Notes: generated by a model not told the origin, from the letters alone. 64,000 bases of DNA from DASTCZ01 sp963704455 (GCA_963704455.1 OY969905.1:1178001-1242000); one strand, 5' to 3'; counted from the first letter of the stretch, positions 8,098-16,724 are shown. Numbers and translations: made by a program.

Positions 8098-8373
8098 ATG
8101 TCCGCCTTTGAAGATCACAAAGACGAATTGGAACACTATGAGCAGATGTTGGGGCGGCACCGCGGGCGGCTGGCGGTTTCGTTGGATCGCGTGACCAACG
8201 CGATGGTGCTCGTCGGTCAGCACGGCGTCTATTGCCTCAGCCAGCGAAATCCCACCAAACCCGCGATGGACATTCAGATAATTCAAGAAGAATTGCGCAA
8301 GGCGAAGGAGATTATTCAGACCGTGATGGAAGAGTTGCGCCAGGAACGCGAGCAACGACTTCGCGCACAGTAA
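8098..8373 (+). CDS. Small helical/coiled-coil protein, unknown function
   Basis: A 91-residue protein starting at an ATG with a GGGAG ribosome site. It is acidic at the N-terminus (EDHKDELEHYEQML) and the last 35 residues are strongly predicted to be coiled-coil (QEELRKAKEIIQTVMEEL, then QEREQRLRAQ). No cysteine cluster, signal peptide or known motif is visible. It stands between a minus-strand LRV-like gene and a minus-strand hydrolase, so it is probably transcribed alone. The 240 bp upstream hold no other supported feature. Confidence 0.6.
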   Translation: MSAFEDHKDELEHYEQMLGRHRGRLAVSLDRVTNAMVLVGQHGVYCLSQRNPTKPAMDIQIIQEELRKAKEIIQTVMEELRQEREQRLRAQ

Positions 8374-8413
8374 ATGGAATTTGCTGCATTCTGAGCCGCT
8401 GCGCTTCGATAAC

Positions 8414-9163
8414 TTACTTTTCCTGTAAGAATGGATTTGACTCGCGCTCGTCGCCGATGGTCGTCACCGGCCCGTGCCCAGGAAATACGACTGTATCATC
8501 CGGTAGTACAAGCAACTTGGTATGCAAAGATTTGAGAATGTCTTCCGTCGAGCCGCCCCAGAGGTCCGTTCGGCCGATGCTCCCGGCGAAAAGCGTGTCA
8601 CCTGCAAATAATGCGCCGGAGTGCGTCAAGTCAGTTGCCTGCAAATTCGCGTCGTCTTTCTGTGGCAAATAAAGGCACACGCTCCCTTCTGTGTGTCCGG
8701 GCGTGTGCATGACTCCCAATTCGTAATCGCCCCAGCGAATCCCGCGGCCTTCGCGGAGGAATTCGTCCACTTCCGTCATGGGCGGGGCGGGCATGTGAAT
8801 CCACTTCGCCTGCATGTCGAGCGCACGGTAAAGCCCCAAATCGCTCTCGTGCATCATCACCGGCGCGCCAGTTGCCTCGCGAATCTTCCGCAATCCGCCG
8901 ACGTGGTCAATGTGCGCGTGCGTATTCAGGATTGCGCGAACATTCAGGCGATGGCGCGCGATAACCTCAAGGATTCGCCCCACTTCATCGCCGGGATCAA
9001 TCACAATGGCTTCGCGCGTCACAGGATCGCCCACAACATGGCAATTGCACTGCAGCATCCCGACGGGCAGGATTTCATGAATCAGCTTCGCGGCGCCGTG
9101 ATCGCCATTCGCGTTCTTTGATTGTCCGCTCAACCTTTTTCCTTTCGCATGCGAGTATAGCAT
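8414..9163 (-). CDS. Metallo-beta-lactamase-fold hydrolase, glyoxalase II-like
   Basis: About 249 residues with all metal motifs of the MBL fold: HAHIDH (HxHxDH), HTPGHTEGS, the bridging aspartate in GDTLFAGSIGRTD and the last His in FPGHG. This set resembles the YcbL/GloB-type thioester hydrolases. The core starts at LIHEILPVGMLQCN, about 20 residues after the chosen ATG at 9163. A longer upstream extension to 9265 was refused because it would overlap the start of the divergent gene at 9225. The substrate is not known. Confidence 0.85.
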   Translation of the reverse strand: MLYSHAKGKRLSGQSKNANGDHGAAKLIHEILPVGMLQCNCHVVGDPVTREAIVIDPGDEVGRILEVIARHRLNVRAILNTHAHIDHVGGLRKIREATGAPVMMHESDLGLYRALDMQAKWIHMPAPPMTEVDEFLREGRGIRWGDYELGVMHTPGHTEGSVCLYLPQKDDANLQATDLTHSGALFAGDTLFAGSIGRTDLWGGSTEDILKSLHTKLLVLPDDTVVFPGHGPVTTIGDERESNPFLQEK

Positions 9164-9224
9164 TGGGTGTCGCGCTGCCCTGCTTCGCGCTTCTGTTAAG
9201 ATAACCGCGAGAGACAATCTATCA

Positions 9225-10325
9225 ATGCCGCCGGGCACTCCAATTGACACTTCGTTGCGCGCCATTCATGAAGCCGCGGGCGCGCATATCGCCGAATACT
9301 GTGGATGCCTGCTTCCGGCGCGTTTTTCGGACACGCACGAGGAGCATCGCTTCGCCCGCGAGACCGCCGGCGTCGCAGATAAAGACTGCCGCGCAATGTT
9401 CTATTTCACCGGCCCCGATCGCGTGCGCTACTTGAACGCCGTCCTAACAAACAATATCCGCGATCTGAAGCCGGGCGAAGGCACGACTTCCCTTCTGCTG
9501 AATCCCCAGGGCCACATCCTTGCCGAGATTGCGACATTTGCAATGCCCGACCGGTTTCTCGCCGTCACTTACGCGGCAAGCCGCGAGCGGGCCGGCACCA
9601 CGCTCGAAAAATTTATCATCATGGATGACGTCACAATGGAGGACGTGACCGATCAACTCGGCGCGATTTCTGTTGAAGGCGCGCGCACTGCCGATGTTCT
9701 TCGCGCGTTTGGCGCGCCGCCGCTCGATTCCCTTTCCGAAATGGGTCACGCGGAAGCGCAGATTGACGGCATCTCGTGCCATATGTTTCGCCGCTCGCCG
9801 GGTGGCATTCCGGGCGTCGAGTTTGTCGTGCAACGCGGCGATCTCCCAAAATTGTGGCAATCTCTTATGCAGGCCGCGCGCGCCGTTGGCGGCGGGCCGA
9901 TTGGCTATGAAGCACTGAACATCCTGCGCCTTGAGGCCGGAATCCCCTGGTTTGGCTACGATTTCGACGAGACCGTGATTCCCCACGAGGCGGGTCTCGA
10001 GAATTCGCACATCAGCTATTCAAAGGGCTGCTATACCGGGCAAGAAATTGTTGAGCGCGTGCGCTCGCGGGGACATGTGAACCGCCGGCGCGTCGGAGTT
10101 TCTTTTACGGGAACTGAGGTGCCTCCCGCGAACGCGCCGCTTCTCGCGGGTGGGGCGGAGGTCGGACGCGTGACGCGCGCGGGTTTTTCCTACGCGCTCG
10201 GCCGGCCCATTGGGATGGCCTATGTGCGCCGCGAAAATAATTCGCCCGGCAGCCGTCTCACCTGGTCCGGCGGCGAAGCCGAAGTAATCGAGTTGCCTCT
10301 TCGCGCGGCGCGCGCGACAACTTGA
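9225..10325 (+). CDS. ygfZ: YgfZ/GcvT-like folate-binding protein
   Basis: A 366-residue protein of the GcvT/YgfZ family. The diagnostic motif KGCYTGQEIVERVRSRG at about residues 266-282 includes the family cysteine. In Escherichia coli YgfZ is a tetrahydrofolate-dependent factor for assembly or repair of certain Fe-S proteins. The N-terminal part (FYFTGPDRVRYLNAVLTNNI) and the C-terminal beta-barrel (GYALGRPIGMAYV-like end) match family architecture, and length is typical. It is divergent from the MBL-fold gene, sharing a 60-bp promoter gap. Confidence 0.9.
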   Translation: MPPGTPIDTSLRAIHEAAGAHIAEYCGCLLPARFSDTHEEHRFARETAGVADKDCRAMFYFTGPDRVRYLNAVLTNNIRDLKPGEGTTSLLLNPQGHILAEIATFAMPDRFLAVTYAASRERAGTTLEKFIIMDDVTMEDVTDQLGAISVEGARTADVLRAFGAPPLDSLSEMGHAEAQIDGISCHMFRRSPGGIPGVEFVVQRGDLPKLWQSLMQAARAVGGGPIGYEALNILRLEAGIPWFGYDFDETVIPHEAGLENSHISYSKGCYTGQEIVERVRSRGHVNRRRVGVSFTGTEVPPANAPLLAGGAEVGRVTRAGFSYALGRPIGMAYVRRENNSPGSRLTWSGGEAEVIELPLRAARATT

Positions 10326-10354
10326 TCGCATTACATTCTTGAACGGAGGTTTCC

Positions 10355-10675
10355 ATGCCCTGGCTCCTGCTGCTCCTCGCTGGATTCTGCGAAATTGGTT
10401 GGGCGATCTCACTCAAGTACACGCACGACTTCACGCGTTTCTGGCCGAGTGTGGGAGTCTTCAGCGGGGGCGTGGTGAGCGTTTATTTGCTTGGCCTCGC
10501 CACAAAACAAATCCCCATCGGCACGGCTTACGCGGTCTGGACGGGCATCGGCGCCGTCGGGACTGCGCTGCTTGGGATTGCGCTCTTTGGCGAGCCGCGC
10601 ACAGCGATTCGCCTCGGGTGCATCGCGCTGATTGTTGTGGGAATTATCGGCTTGCGGCTTGTTTCACAAACATAA
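10355..10675 (+). CDS. sugE: SugE/Gdx small multidrug resistance family exporter
   Basis: A 106-residue protein with four transmembrane helices. It carries the membrane glutamate E13 in GFCEIGWAISLKYTH and the loop GTAYAVWTGIGAVGT. The N-terminal WAISLKYT pattern is that of the SugE/Gdx branch, which in characterised members exports guanidinium in exchange for protons. The start has a strong ACGGAGGT ribosome site. I looked for a guanidine riboswitch in the short leader and found none. The gene sits 29 bp after ygfZ and converges on nuoB. Confidence 0.9.
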   Translation: MPWLLLLLAGFCEIGWAISLKYTHDFTRFWPSVGVFSGGVVSVYLLGLATKQIPIGTAYAVWTGIGAVGTALLGIALFGEPRTAIRLGCIALIVVGIIGLRLVSQT

Positions 10676-10689
10676 TCCGCTTGCGAAAA

Positions 10690-11232
10690 TTAGCTTGCGA
10701 GATTGAATGCGCGGCGGAAACTTCCGCGCTCGTTCTGAATTTTTTTCTGTAACTGAAGAATCGCGTAAAGCAACGCCTCCGGCCGCGGCGGGCACCCGGG
10801 AACGTAAACATCCACCGGAATCACCTGATTCACTCCCTGCACGATCGCGTAATTGTTGAACACGCCGCCCGACGTCGCGCACGCGCCCATGGAAATCACC
10901 CACTTCGGTTCAGGCATTTGATCGTATAGCTGCTTGATCACCGGCGCCATTTTCACAGAAACGCGCCCCGCAATAATCATCAGGTCCGCCTGACGGGGGG
11001 ATGGACGAAATGTCTCCGAGCCGAATCGCGCAATGTCAAAACGCGACGCTGCCATGGACATCATTTCAATGGCGCAGCACGCCAGGCCAAATCCGAGCGG
11101 CCAAATCGAACTCTTGCGCCCCCAGTTGATGGCTTTGTCGAGCTGCGTGAAGATTATGCCCTCATCGGAAAGAAACTTCCCGACGTCCTCTGGCCGCTCG
11201 AGAGTTGCGTGTTTGCCAATCGTGATGCTCAT
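10690..11232 (-). CDS. nuoB: NADH-quinone oxidoreductase subunit B
   Basis: The 180-residue complex I subunit that holds the N2 4Fe-4S cluster. The four ligands are visible: the tandem CC in GLACCAIEMM, the Cys in SMGACATSGG and the Cys in VPGCPPRPEALL. Length is normal. No other nuo gene lies within the window: the left neighbour is sugE (convergent, 14 bp) and the right neighbour is a Clp-like ATPase gene. This is therefore a stand-alone copy, either the only nuoB of a split complex I or an additional paralogue. Confidence 0.95.
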   Translation of the reverse strand: MSITIGKHATLERPEDVGKFLSDEGIIFTQLDKAINWGRKSSIWPLGFGLACCAIEMMSMAASRFDIARFGSETFRPSPRQADLMIIAGRVSVKMAPVIKQLYDQMPEPKWVISMGACATSGGVFNNYAIVQGVNQVIPVDVYVPGCPPRPEALLYAILQLQKKIQNERGSFRRAFNLAS

Positions 11233-11361
11233 AAGGTGTCGGCGCGCCTTTCTTCAACAGCGATTGTCGCACACCAATCCGGCGGGGACAAACAACCTAA
11301 ATTGAAATATTAGTGAAGGATTGGTAGCGCGAAATGCCCGGCGCATTTCGTCGCCGATTTA

Positions 11362-12579
11362 TTAGCGTTCCGTATCGGTTTTGCGGCGGCTTGTCGGTAG
11401 CGGTGCGTGAACACTGTGCGCTGCTGTCGGAGCTTTCGCCTCGCGCGCAATCGCAGCAGCGGGAGCTTCTTCCGCATGCCCGCCTTGGGCAGTTGCTGCC
11501 GCGCCGATGCCCGAAGGCGTCAGCGTCAGAGTCGTAGGAATCACGGCGCCTTCGCCCTCGCGCTCGAAGACCAGCCCGTCTTCGCTCGAATTCCAGTCAA
11601 TGCACAGGACATCGCCAAGCTTTACCTGCTCCGTAGCCAACAAATTCGCCAGCGGGTAGACCAGATGCCTCTCGATGGCCCGCTTTAAGTGACGCGCGCC
11701 GTACCGCGTGTCCGTGCCTTCCCTTAACAGGAAAGCCCGCGCGCCGGCCGTCAGCCGGAAAAGGAATTGTCCGCGCGCCGTTTCCAAAACGCGACGCTGC
11801 ACTTGACCAAGTTCGATTTGCAGAATTTGCTCGAGCTGCTCATCACGCAATGGATGGAACACGACGACCTTGTCAAGCCGATTGAGAAATTCGGGAGAGA
11901 ATTTTCGCCGCGCAGCTTCCGTAGCAGTGCGCTCAACTTTCACATCGAGTCCGTCCGACGGCTTGTCCGCCGGCTGCACAAATCCCATGCCGCCGTTCAT
12001 CAGTTCAGTGATTTCGCCTCCGCCAAGGTTTGACGTCATGAAGATTACTGTCTGCGACAAATCCACGCGGCGATTGTCGCCCAGCGTCAGCGTGGCCTTG
12101 TCCAACATTCCGAGCAGCAACTGCCACAGTGCGTCGCTCGCCTTTTCGATTTCGTCGAAGAGCAGGAAACTCATCTTCATCTTATCCGTGTGATACTTCG
12201 CCAGCTCTTCCTGCGTGATCAACGGATGAGTTTCGCGGTGCCCCAGGTACCCCGGAGGCGAGCCAATCAATTTTGCAATCTCGTGTGAGTGCTGGAATTC
12301 CGCGCAGTCCACTTTGATTACGGCGCGTGGGTCACCAAACAAGATCTCAGCCGTGGCTTCGACGATGCGCGTCTTTCCCGAACCGGTCGGGCCCAGGAAA
12401 AGGAAGTTCCCCACCGGCCGCCCCGGTGAGTTCATTCCGGCCATAAAGACCTGATACATGTCCACGACGGACTGGACGGCTTCCTCCTGGCCGACGATGC
12501 GCGCGCGCAGCGAAGTCTCAAACTCCTGCGATTCGCTGCTCCTAAGGGATGGGTCCAGATAGTGCGAGCGGCTGTTCAT
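11362..12579 (-). CDS. Single-ring Clp/HSP100-type AAA+ ATPase (ClpB/ClpC D2-like)
   Basis: A 405-residue AAA+ protein with only one nucleotide-binding domain. The Walker A is GPTGSGKT near residue 65, Walker B FLLFDEIEKA near 142, a sensor TSNLGG near 186, and the C-terminal D2-small subdomain (FRLTAGARAFLLREG, ARHLKRAIERHLVYPLA) follows. The Clp N-domain and D1 ring are absent, so this is a D2-like unfoldase module. The last 60 residues are Ala/Pro-rich and probably disordered. It lies 12 bp downstream of a small gene with which it forms an operon. Confidence 0.85.
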   Translation of the reverse strand: MNSRSHYLDPSLRSSESQEFETSLRARIVGQEEAVQSVVDMYQVFMAGMNSPGRPVGNFLFLGPTGSGKTRIVEATAEILFGDPRAVIKVDCAEFQHSHEIAKLIGSPPGYLGHRETHPLITQEELAKYHTDKMKMSFLLFDEIEKASDALWQLLLGMLDKATLTLGDNRRVDLSQTVIFMTSNLGGGEITELMNGGMGFVQPADKPSDGLDVKVERTATEAARRKFSPEFLNRLDKVVVFHPLRDEQLEQILQIELGQVQRRVLETARGQFLFRLTAGARAFLLREGTDTRYGARHLKRAIERHLVYPLANLLATEQVKLGDVLCIDWNSSEDGLVFEREGEGAVIPTTLTLTPSGIGAAATAQGGHAEEAPAAAIAREAKAPTAAHSVHAPLPTSRRKTDTER

Positions 12580-12591
12580 ATCGCTACCCTC

Positions 12592-13026
12592 TTACCGGTA
12601 CATCCTTTCTCCAGGTAGAGTGCGGAATTGGATCTCGCCGAACTGGTCCAACTTCACGCCCACCGTCGAGTGAAGGAGCCGGAGCTGCATTAAAATCTCC
12701 CGCCCCACTTCGGGCTTCCCTGGAAGGTTCAACAATGGCGGGAATAGGTCGGCCAAATCAAGATTCAAAGAACGCATTGTGTCCAAAAGCTTCTGTGCTG
12801 AAGCAGAACCCGCCTCAAAGAGCTCTACACGGCTGTTGACCTCTTCGCGAAGCTCCGTCCAGTCCAGGTTAAGGAATGGATGTTGGCGGCTTACGTGCCG
12901 TACAACGTCATCCGTGATGCGCGGCCGCACGCCTAGCCGCGCAAGGTGAAGCTGCTTCACCTTGCCGCCCTTGCGGACGTTGTGAACCAGATAGTAGGCG
13001 TTGCCTTTTCGTCTCAAAAAAGCCAT
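12592..13026 (-). CDS. Unknown protein with transposase-like N-terminal beta segment; partner of Clp-like ATPase
   Basis: A 144-residue protein beginning MAFLRRKGNAYYLVHNVRKG. The first 35 residues resemble the short N-terminal segment of IS1634-type transposases (aromatic strand, then GKVKQ and LG), but no catalytic DDE domain follows. The rest is helical (SRVELFEAGSASAQKLLDTM). The second ATG at 13026 was chosen because it has AGGAG at 8-bp spacing, while the first (13032) would have only 2 bp. The gene directly precedes the AAA+ gene. Function is unknown; adaptor or substrate of the ATPase is a guess. Confidence 0.6.
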   Translation of the reverse strand: MAFLRRKGNAYYLVHNVRKGGKVKQLHLARLGVRPRITDDVVRHVSRQHPFLNLDWTELREEVNSRVELFEAGSASAQKLLDTMRSLNLDLADLFPPLLNLPGKPEVGREILMQLRLLHSTVGVKLDQFGEIQFRTLPGERMYR

Positions 13027-13059
13027 GTTCATCGCTCCTAAGTAAGCGTGGGAGACGTA

Positions 13060-13081
13060 GTGTAGTGATGTTCCACTACAC
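13060..13081. promoter_or_regulatory. Palindromic operator-like site
   Basis: A perfect 8-bp inverted repeat GTGTAGTG-N6-CACTACAC lies 34-55 bp upstream of the small gene at 13026. The symmetry and position suit an operator of a dimeric regulator; alternatively it could form a hairpin in the leader of the ATPase operon. Confidence 0.45.
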
Positions 13082-13285
13082 ACGGCAACTGACCTTTAGT
13101 ACAGTCGTGTCGTATTGCAACTCATCGGTTACGTGCCCAGGCGGGACCGGCCGTCTGAGCGGTTGGCCGGCGAGTTGTAGGTGCGTCCCACGATCATCGT
13201 GTATCAGCTCTCCTATTTATCTAACACATTTGATGCGGCAGGGTTGCGGAAGGTAGCCTGAATTTGAAATAGTTGCCTTGCACAA

Positions 13286-13654
13286 ATGAAAAACTTCGGT
13301 ATTCAAAAAGGAAATCAGGCAAAAAATTCGTGGGAGCCGATATATCGGCAGGTGAAACTCATTCCGCGCGGGCGAGTAATCACTTATGGAGAGTTGGCGC
13401 GCATTGTCCGCGTGCGCGGAGGCGCGCGCGTGGCGGGCTATGCAATGGCGGCTTGCCCCCGGGGACGCGGCATTCCCTGGCACCGCGTGCTTGGCGCGGG
13501 CGGGCGCATTTTGTTGCGCGATCCGGTGTCCGCTCTTCAGCGGAAATTGCTCAAAAGTGAAGGCGTGCAATTCATCGGGAATCGTGTGGACATGAATCTC
13601 CACGCATTCGGCAAGCCGCGGCGCGGGAAGACGCGTTCGCGGGCGCGCCGCTGA
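13286..13654 (+). CDS. Alkyltransferase-like (ATL) protein of the MGMT/Ogt family
   Basis: A 122-residue protein with only the C-terminal DNA-binding domain of O6-alkylguanine-DNA alkyltransferase. The helix-turn-helix part is GRVITYGELARI, and the active-site motif PCHRV of true transferases is replaced by PWHRV near residue 72. This Cys-to-Trp exchange defines ATL proteins, which bind O6-alkylguanine without removing the alkyl group and pass the lesion to nucleotide excision repair. The C-terminal tail is Arg/Lys-rich. It is followed after 26 bp by the ABC transporter pair. Confidence 0.9.
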   Translation: MKNFGIQKGNQAKNSWEPIYRQVKLIPRGRVITYGELARIVRVRGGARVAGYAMAACPRGRGIPWHRVLGAGGRILLRDPVSALQRKLLKSEGVQFIGNRVDMNLHAFGKPRRGKTRSRARR

Positions 13655-13680
13655 CTGTGTTATAAAGTTGGAACCCACTT

Positions 13681-14601
13681 GTGAGCGAATCCATCATCGA
13701 AGTCCAGGATTTGAAGAAAAATTACGGCGCCGTTGAGGCGCTGCGCGGCGTTAGCTTTGGCGTTCAGGAGGGCGAAGTTTTCGGGCTGCTCGGGCCGAAC
13801 GGCGCGGGAAAAACCACCGCCGTGGAAATTCTCGAAGGCTTGCGCCAGCCGGACACCGGGCGCGTTTCCGTATGCGGACTGGACCCGCTGAGTGGAGGCA
13901 ATTCCTACAAGCAACTCATCGGCGGCGCGCTGCAGTCCACCGCGCTGCCTGACAAGATGAAGGTCGCGGAAGCGCTCGATCTCTTTGCGGGCTTTTACGA
14001 TCATCGGCGCTCCACCAGCGATTTATTGAAGCGCTTCGGCCTCACTGAAAAACGCGGCGCGTTCTATTCCCAGCTTTCCGGCGGCCAAAAGCAGCGCCTC
14101 GCCCTGGCCATGGCGCTTGTCAACGAGCCGCGAGTCATCTTTTTCGACGAGCCGACCGCGGGCCTCGACCCGCAGGTTCGCCGCGAAATCTACGACATCA
14201 TCGAGGAATTGAAGTCTGAGAAGAAAACAATTCTTCTCACCACGCACTATATCGAAGAAGCCGAGCGCCTCTGCGACCGCGTCGCCATCATGGATAATGG
14301 CCGCATCATCAAGAGCGGCACGCCGCGCGAATTGAAGCAGGCTTCCGCGGGTACCACGCGGATCGAAGTCCGCCTTGCGCGGCCCGATTCTGTCGAGACA
14401 TTGCGGGGATTGGAAGGCGTGGCCGACTGCCGCGAATTTGATGGTTACTACACCGTGCATTCCAAAGCGGTGCCCAAAACGATTGTCGCTCTCGTAAAGC
14501 ATCTCGAAAGCACCGGCAACGAACTCGCGGGTCTCGAAATCGCCACGCCATCCCTCGAAGACGTTTTCATCGAACTAACCGGCAGGAGGTTGCGCGATTG
14601 A
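13681..14601 (+). CDS. ABC transporter ATP-binding protein (ABC-2 exporter type)
   Basis: A 306-residue ATPase starting at GTG. It shows Walker A GPNGAGKTT near residue 40, Q-loop, signature LSGGQKQR near 134, Walker B VIFFDEPTAGLDP near 155 and the H-loop histidine in LLTTHYIEEAERLCD. The 80-residue C-terminal domain is that of DrrA/NatA-like ATPases. It powers the permease encoded by the next gene, with which it overlaps by 4 bp (TTGA). Confidence 0.95.
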   Translation: MSESIIEVQDLKKNYGAVEALRGVSFGVQEGEVFGLLGPNGAGKTTAVEILEGLRQPDTGRVSVCGLDPLSGGNSYKQLIGGALQSTALPDKMKVAEALDLFAGFYDHRRSTSDLLKRFGLTEKRGAFYSQLSGGQKQRLALAMALVNEPRVIFFDEPTAGLDPQVRREIYDIIEELKSEKKTILLTTHYIEEAERLCDRVAIMDNGRIIKSGTPRELKQASAGTTRIEVRLARPDSVETLRGLEGVADCREFDGYYTVHSKAVPKTIVALVKHLESTGNELAGLEIATPSLEDVFIELTGRRLRD

Positions 14602-15512
14602 AAAACGCGATTGCACTGACGGTTAGCCGCATGCGCCTGATGCTGCGCAACAAACTGTTCCTTTTTTTCAGCCTCATCATGCCGATGACTTTCCTTTTCC
14701 TGTTTCTCGGCATTTTCTCGCGCGGCAATGCTTTCGTTCTCCCCGTGATGCTCGCTCAGGTCGTCGCAATCACTGTGATGGGTAATTATTGGGGCCTGAG
14801 CGTCCAGCTGGTGATGTTCCGCGAGCAAGGCATCCTGCGGCGTTTCCGCCTGGCGCCCATCGGAGCCAGTGACCTGCTTTTGTCCAGCATCATCGCAAAC
14901 TATGTCCTCACCCTCCCCACGCTCATTATCGAGTTTGTTTTGGCGCGCCTGGTGTTTCACGTTATGACGTTTGGAAATCTTTGGACGGTCCTACTCCTTT
15001 GCACTCTGGGTACAATTTGCTTCGCTTCGATGGGCCTCATCATCGCCAGCGTCACCAACACAATGCAGGAAACGCAGCTCATCAACCAATTGATCTGGTT
15101 TGTTTTCCTTTTTCTCTCGGGCGCGACGCTTCCAATTTTCATTCTTGGAAAGCACGTTGCGCAGGTCGCCTACTATTTGCCTGCCACGTACCTTGTCGTC
15201 GGTTTGCAACGCTCCATGTTGCATGGCGCCGGCCCGATGGATATGGTTCCCGTATTCCTTTCGCTCATTGGTACCGGCGCGATCGCTTTTGTTCTTTCAG
15301 CGCAACTCTTCCGCTGGGATCCGGACGATAAGGCGCCTCGCAAAGCAAAGCTCTGGGCGCTGGCCATCATCATTCCGTTTCTTATCTTGGGTTATTGGGA
15401 AAGCGGCCACGCCGATTTGCGCACCGAATCGGAAGCTTTTTTCCAGGTCACCGACAAGTCGCAGACCCAACAGCCGCAGCAGTCCCCGCAAGCGCCGCAA
15501 GCCCCGCGCTGA
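14598..15512 (+). CDS. ABC-2 family transporter permease
   Basis: A 304-residue membrane protein starting with TTG that overlaps the ATPase stop. Six hydrophobic segments are visible, beginning LFLFFSLIMPMTFLFLFLG, and the ABC-2 signature region GIASVTNTMQETQ-like (residues about 145-165) is followed by LFLSGATLPIF. The C-terminal tail after residue 275 is Gln/Pro-rich. With the upstream ATPase it forms a two-gene exporter; drug, lipid or peptide export cannot be distinguished from sequence. Confidence 0.92.
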   Translation: MKNAIALTVSRMRLMLRNKLFLFFSLIMPMTFLFLFLGIFSRGNAFVLPVMLAQVVAITVMGNYWGLSVQLVMFREQGILRRFRLAPIGASDLLLSSIIANYVLTLPTLIIEFVLARLVFHVMTFGNLWTVLLLCTLGTICFASMGLIIASVTNTMQETQLINQLIWFVFLFLSGATLPIFILGKHVAQVAYYLPATYLVVGLQRSMLHGAGPMDMVPVFLSLIGTGAIAFVLSAQLFRWDPDDKAPRKAKLWALAIIIPFLILGYWESGHADLRTESEAFFQVTDKSQTQQPQQSPQAPQAPR

Positions 15513-15579
15513 GCCAGCTCGGATCTGTTTCTTGCCGTGGCCGCTGATATATACTCCCGCATTATCTGTGGGGTGTACG

Positions 15580-16671
15580 ATGAAGCGTCTCCCCGGCGTC
15601 ACATTCTCCGCGGTTCTCCTCATTGTCGGCGGGTCCATTTCACTCCTTCTCGTGCTTATTGCAATCGTGGCCGTCATCGTCGCCCAACTTTCAATGTCTG
15701 CCGACACACCCAAGTTTGTGCTTCTCATTTCAATAGTAATTGATTTGATCGCATTGGGATGCGCAGGCTTCGCAATCTCCGCCGGCGTGGGGCTTCTTCG
15801 CCTGCGCCCCTGGGCGAGAATCTTCGCCATTGTGTTCGCGGCGCTCCTGCTCTTCGGCAGTGTTCCAGGTCTCGTAATCGTTCCGTTCATGTCATCCTTC
15901 ATGCCTCAGAGCCAATCCGATCCGGAGTTAAAAGTTTTTCAGATCGCTTTCACCGTGTTTTATGGCCTGCTGACCATTCTCGCCGGTTGGTGGCTCTATT
16001 ACTTCAACACGCGAAAGGTGAAGGACTTGTTTCGCCCCAGGAATTTTCCAATTGCGCCTCCTATTGTGCAGCCATTAGTTGTGCCGCCTCTAGTGGTTGA
16101 ACCATTGCCAACTGCTAGGCCGGCCAAAATAAAGCGGCCCGTCAGCATCACAGTCATCGCGGCCATAATGCTCTTGAGCGTGGGATTCGCACCTTTCGCT
16201 CTTCTCATGCTCAAATTCATAAGCATACCGTTCCCCATATTCGGATTTTGGTTCGAGGGTTGGTCGGTCGTGGTCATCACGCTCTTGTACGGCGGCGCGG
16301 AGTTGATCGCGGGCATCGGGCTCCTCAAGCTGAAGCTTTGGGCTAGAACCCTATCCATATGCTTTTTTCTATTCGGAATCGTTAACGGTGTAGTGTCGTT
16401 TGGCATTCCCAGCAGTCGCGCTCATTACGAGAAATCTATTTCTGACATGATGTCCAAGTTCTATTCTCCAATTACTCTGCCCGGGGACTCCAAAGCTGCC
16501 TTCTCGTCCATCTCGCACATGACATCATGGTCTATTTGGGTTGGCATAGTATTCGGCCTTGTCCTGGCAGGCGTTCAATTGTGGTTCCTCGTCAAGGAAA
16601 AGCCAGCTTTCATCGCCGCAAACCAATCGCAGCCCAACATTTCTAGACCCACCCAATTTGGTACCAGCTAA
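15580..16671 (+). CDS. Polytopic membrane protein, unknown function, duplicated halves
   Basis: A 363-residue protein starting at the ATG at 15580 (MKRLPGVTFSAVLL). It has two similar membrane blocks. Each starts with a helix, then a helix pair containing a glycine-rich G(V/L)GLL-L-L-WAR motif (GVGLLRLRPWARIFAI and GIGLLKLKLWARTLSI), and ends with a last helix near a Trp-rich loop. The two halves are joined by a Pro/Val-rich linker (about residues 155-185). The repeat suggests an internal duplication. No transporter or enzyme motif is seen. An in-frame extension upstream would run into the ABC permease gene and was not used. Confidence 0.75.
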   Translation: MKRLPGVTFSAVLLIVGGSISLLLVLIAIVAVIVAQLSMSADTPKFVLLISIVIDLIALGCAGFAISAGVGLLRLRPWARIFAIVFAALLLFGSVPGLVIVPFMSSFMPQSQSDPELKVFQIAFTVFYGLLTILAGWWLYYFNTRKVKDLFRPRNFPIAPPIVQPLVVPPLVVEPLPTARPAKIKRPVSITVIAAIMLLSVGFAPFALLMLKFISIPFPIFGFWFEGWSVVVITLLYGGAELIAGIGLLKLKLWARTLSICFFLFGIVNGVVSFGIPSSRAHYEKSISDMMSKFYSPITLPGDSKAAFSSISHMTSWSIWVGIVFGLVLAGVQLWFLVKEKPAFIAANQSQPNISRPTQFGTS

Positions 16672-16697
16672 TTCTTCGTTCCAAAACGCGCAACCCA

Positions 16698-16724
16698 TTG
16701 CACCCAAATTTCGTGTGCTATAAT
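16698..16724 (+). promoter_or_regulatory. Sigma-70-type promoter of ilvE
   Basis: TTGCAC (16698-16703) and an extended -10 TGCTATAAT (16716-16724) are separated by a 15-bp spacer. The ATG of ilvE follows about 50 bp downstream. The consensus -10 with TGn extension compensates for the short spacer. Confidence 0.6.

Noticed and set aside
9164..9265. Longer N-terminus for the MBL hydrolase
   Set aside because: It would overlap the start of the divergent ygfZ gene and adds no conserved residues.
10326..10354. Guanidine riboswitch before sugE
   Set aside because: The gap is only 29 bp, and the ACGR-hairpin or ykkC features are absent.
12592..13026. Insertion sequence remnant suggested by transposase-like N-terminus
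   Set aside because: No DDE domain, no terminal inverted repeats or target duplication, and the gene is neatly coupled to the AAA+ gene.
15100..15579. Upstream extension of the duplicated-halves membrane protein gene
   Set aside because: This stretch is the ABC permease gene read in another frame; the sequence there looks like shadow translation.
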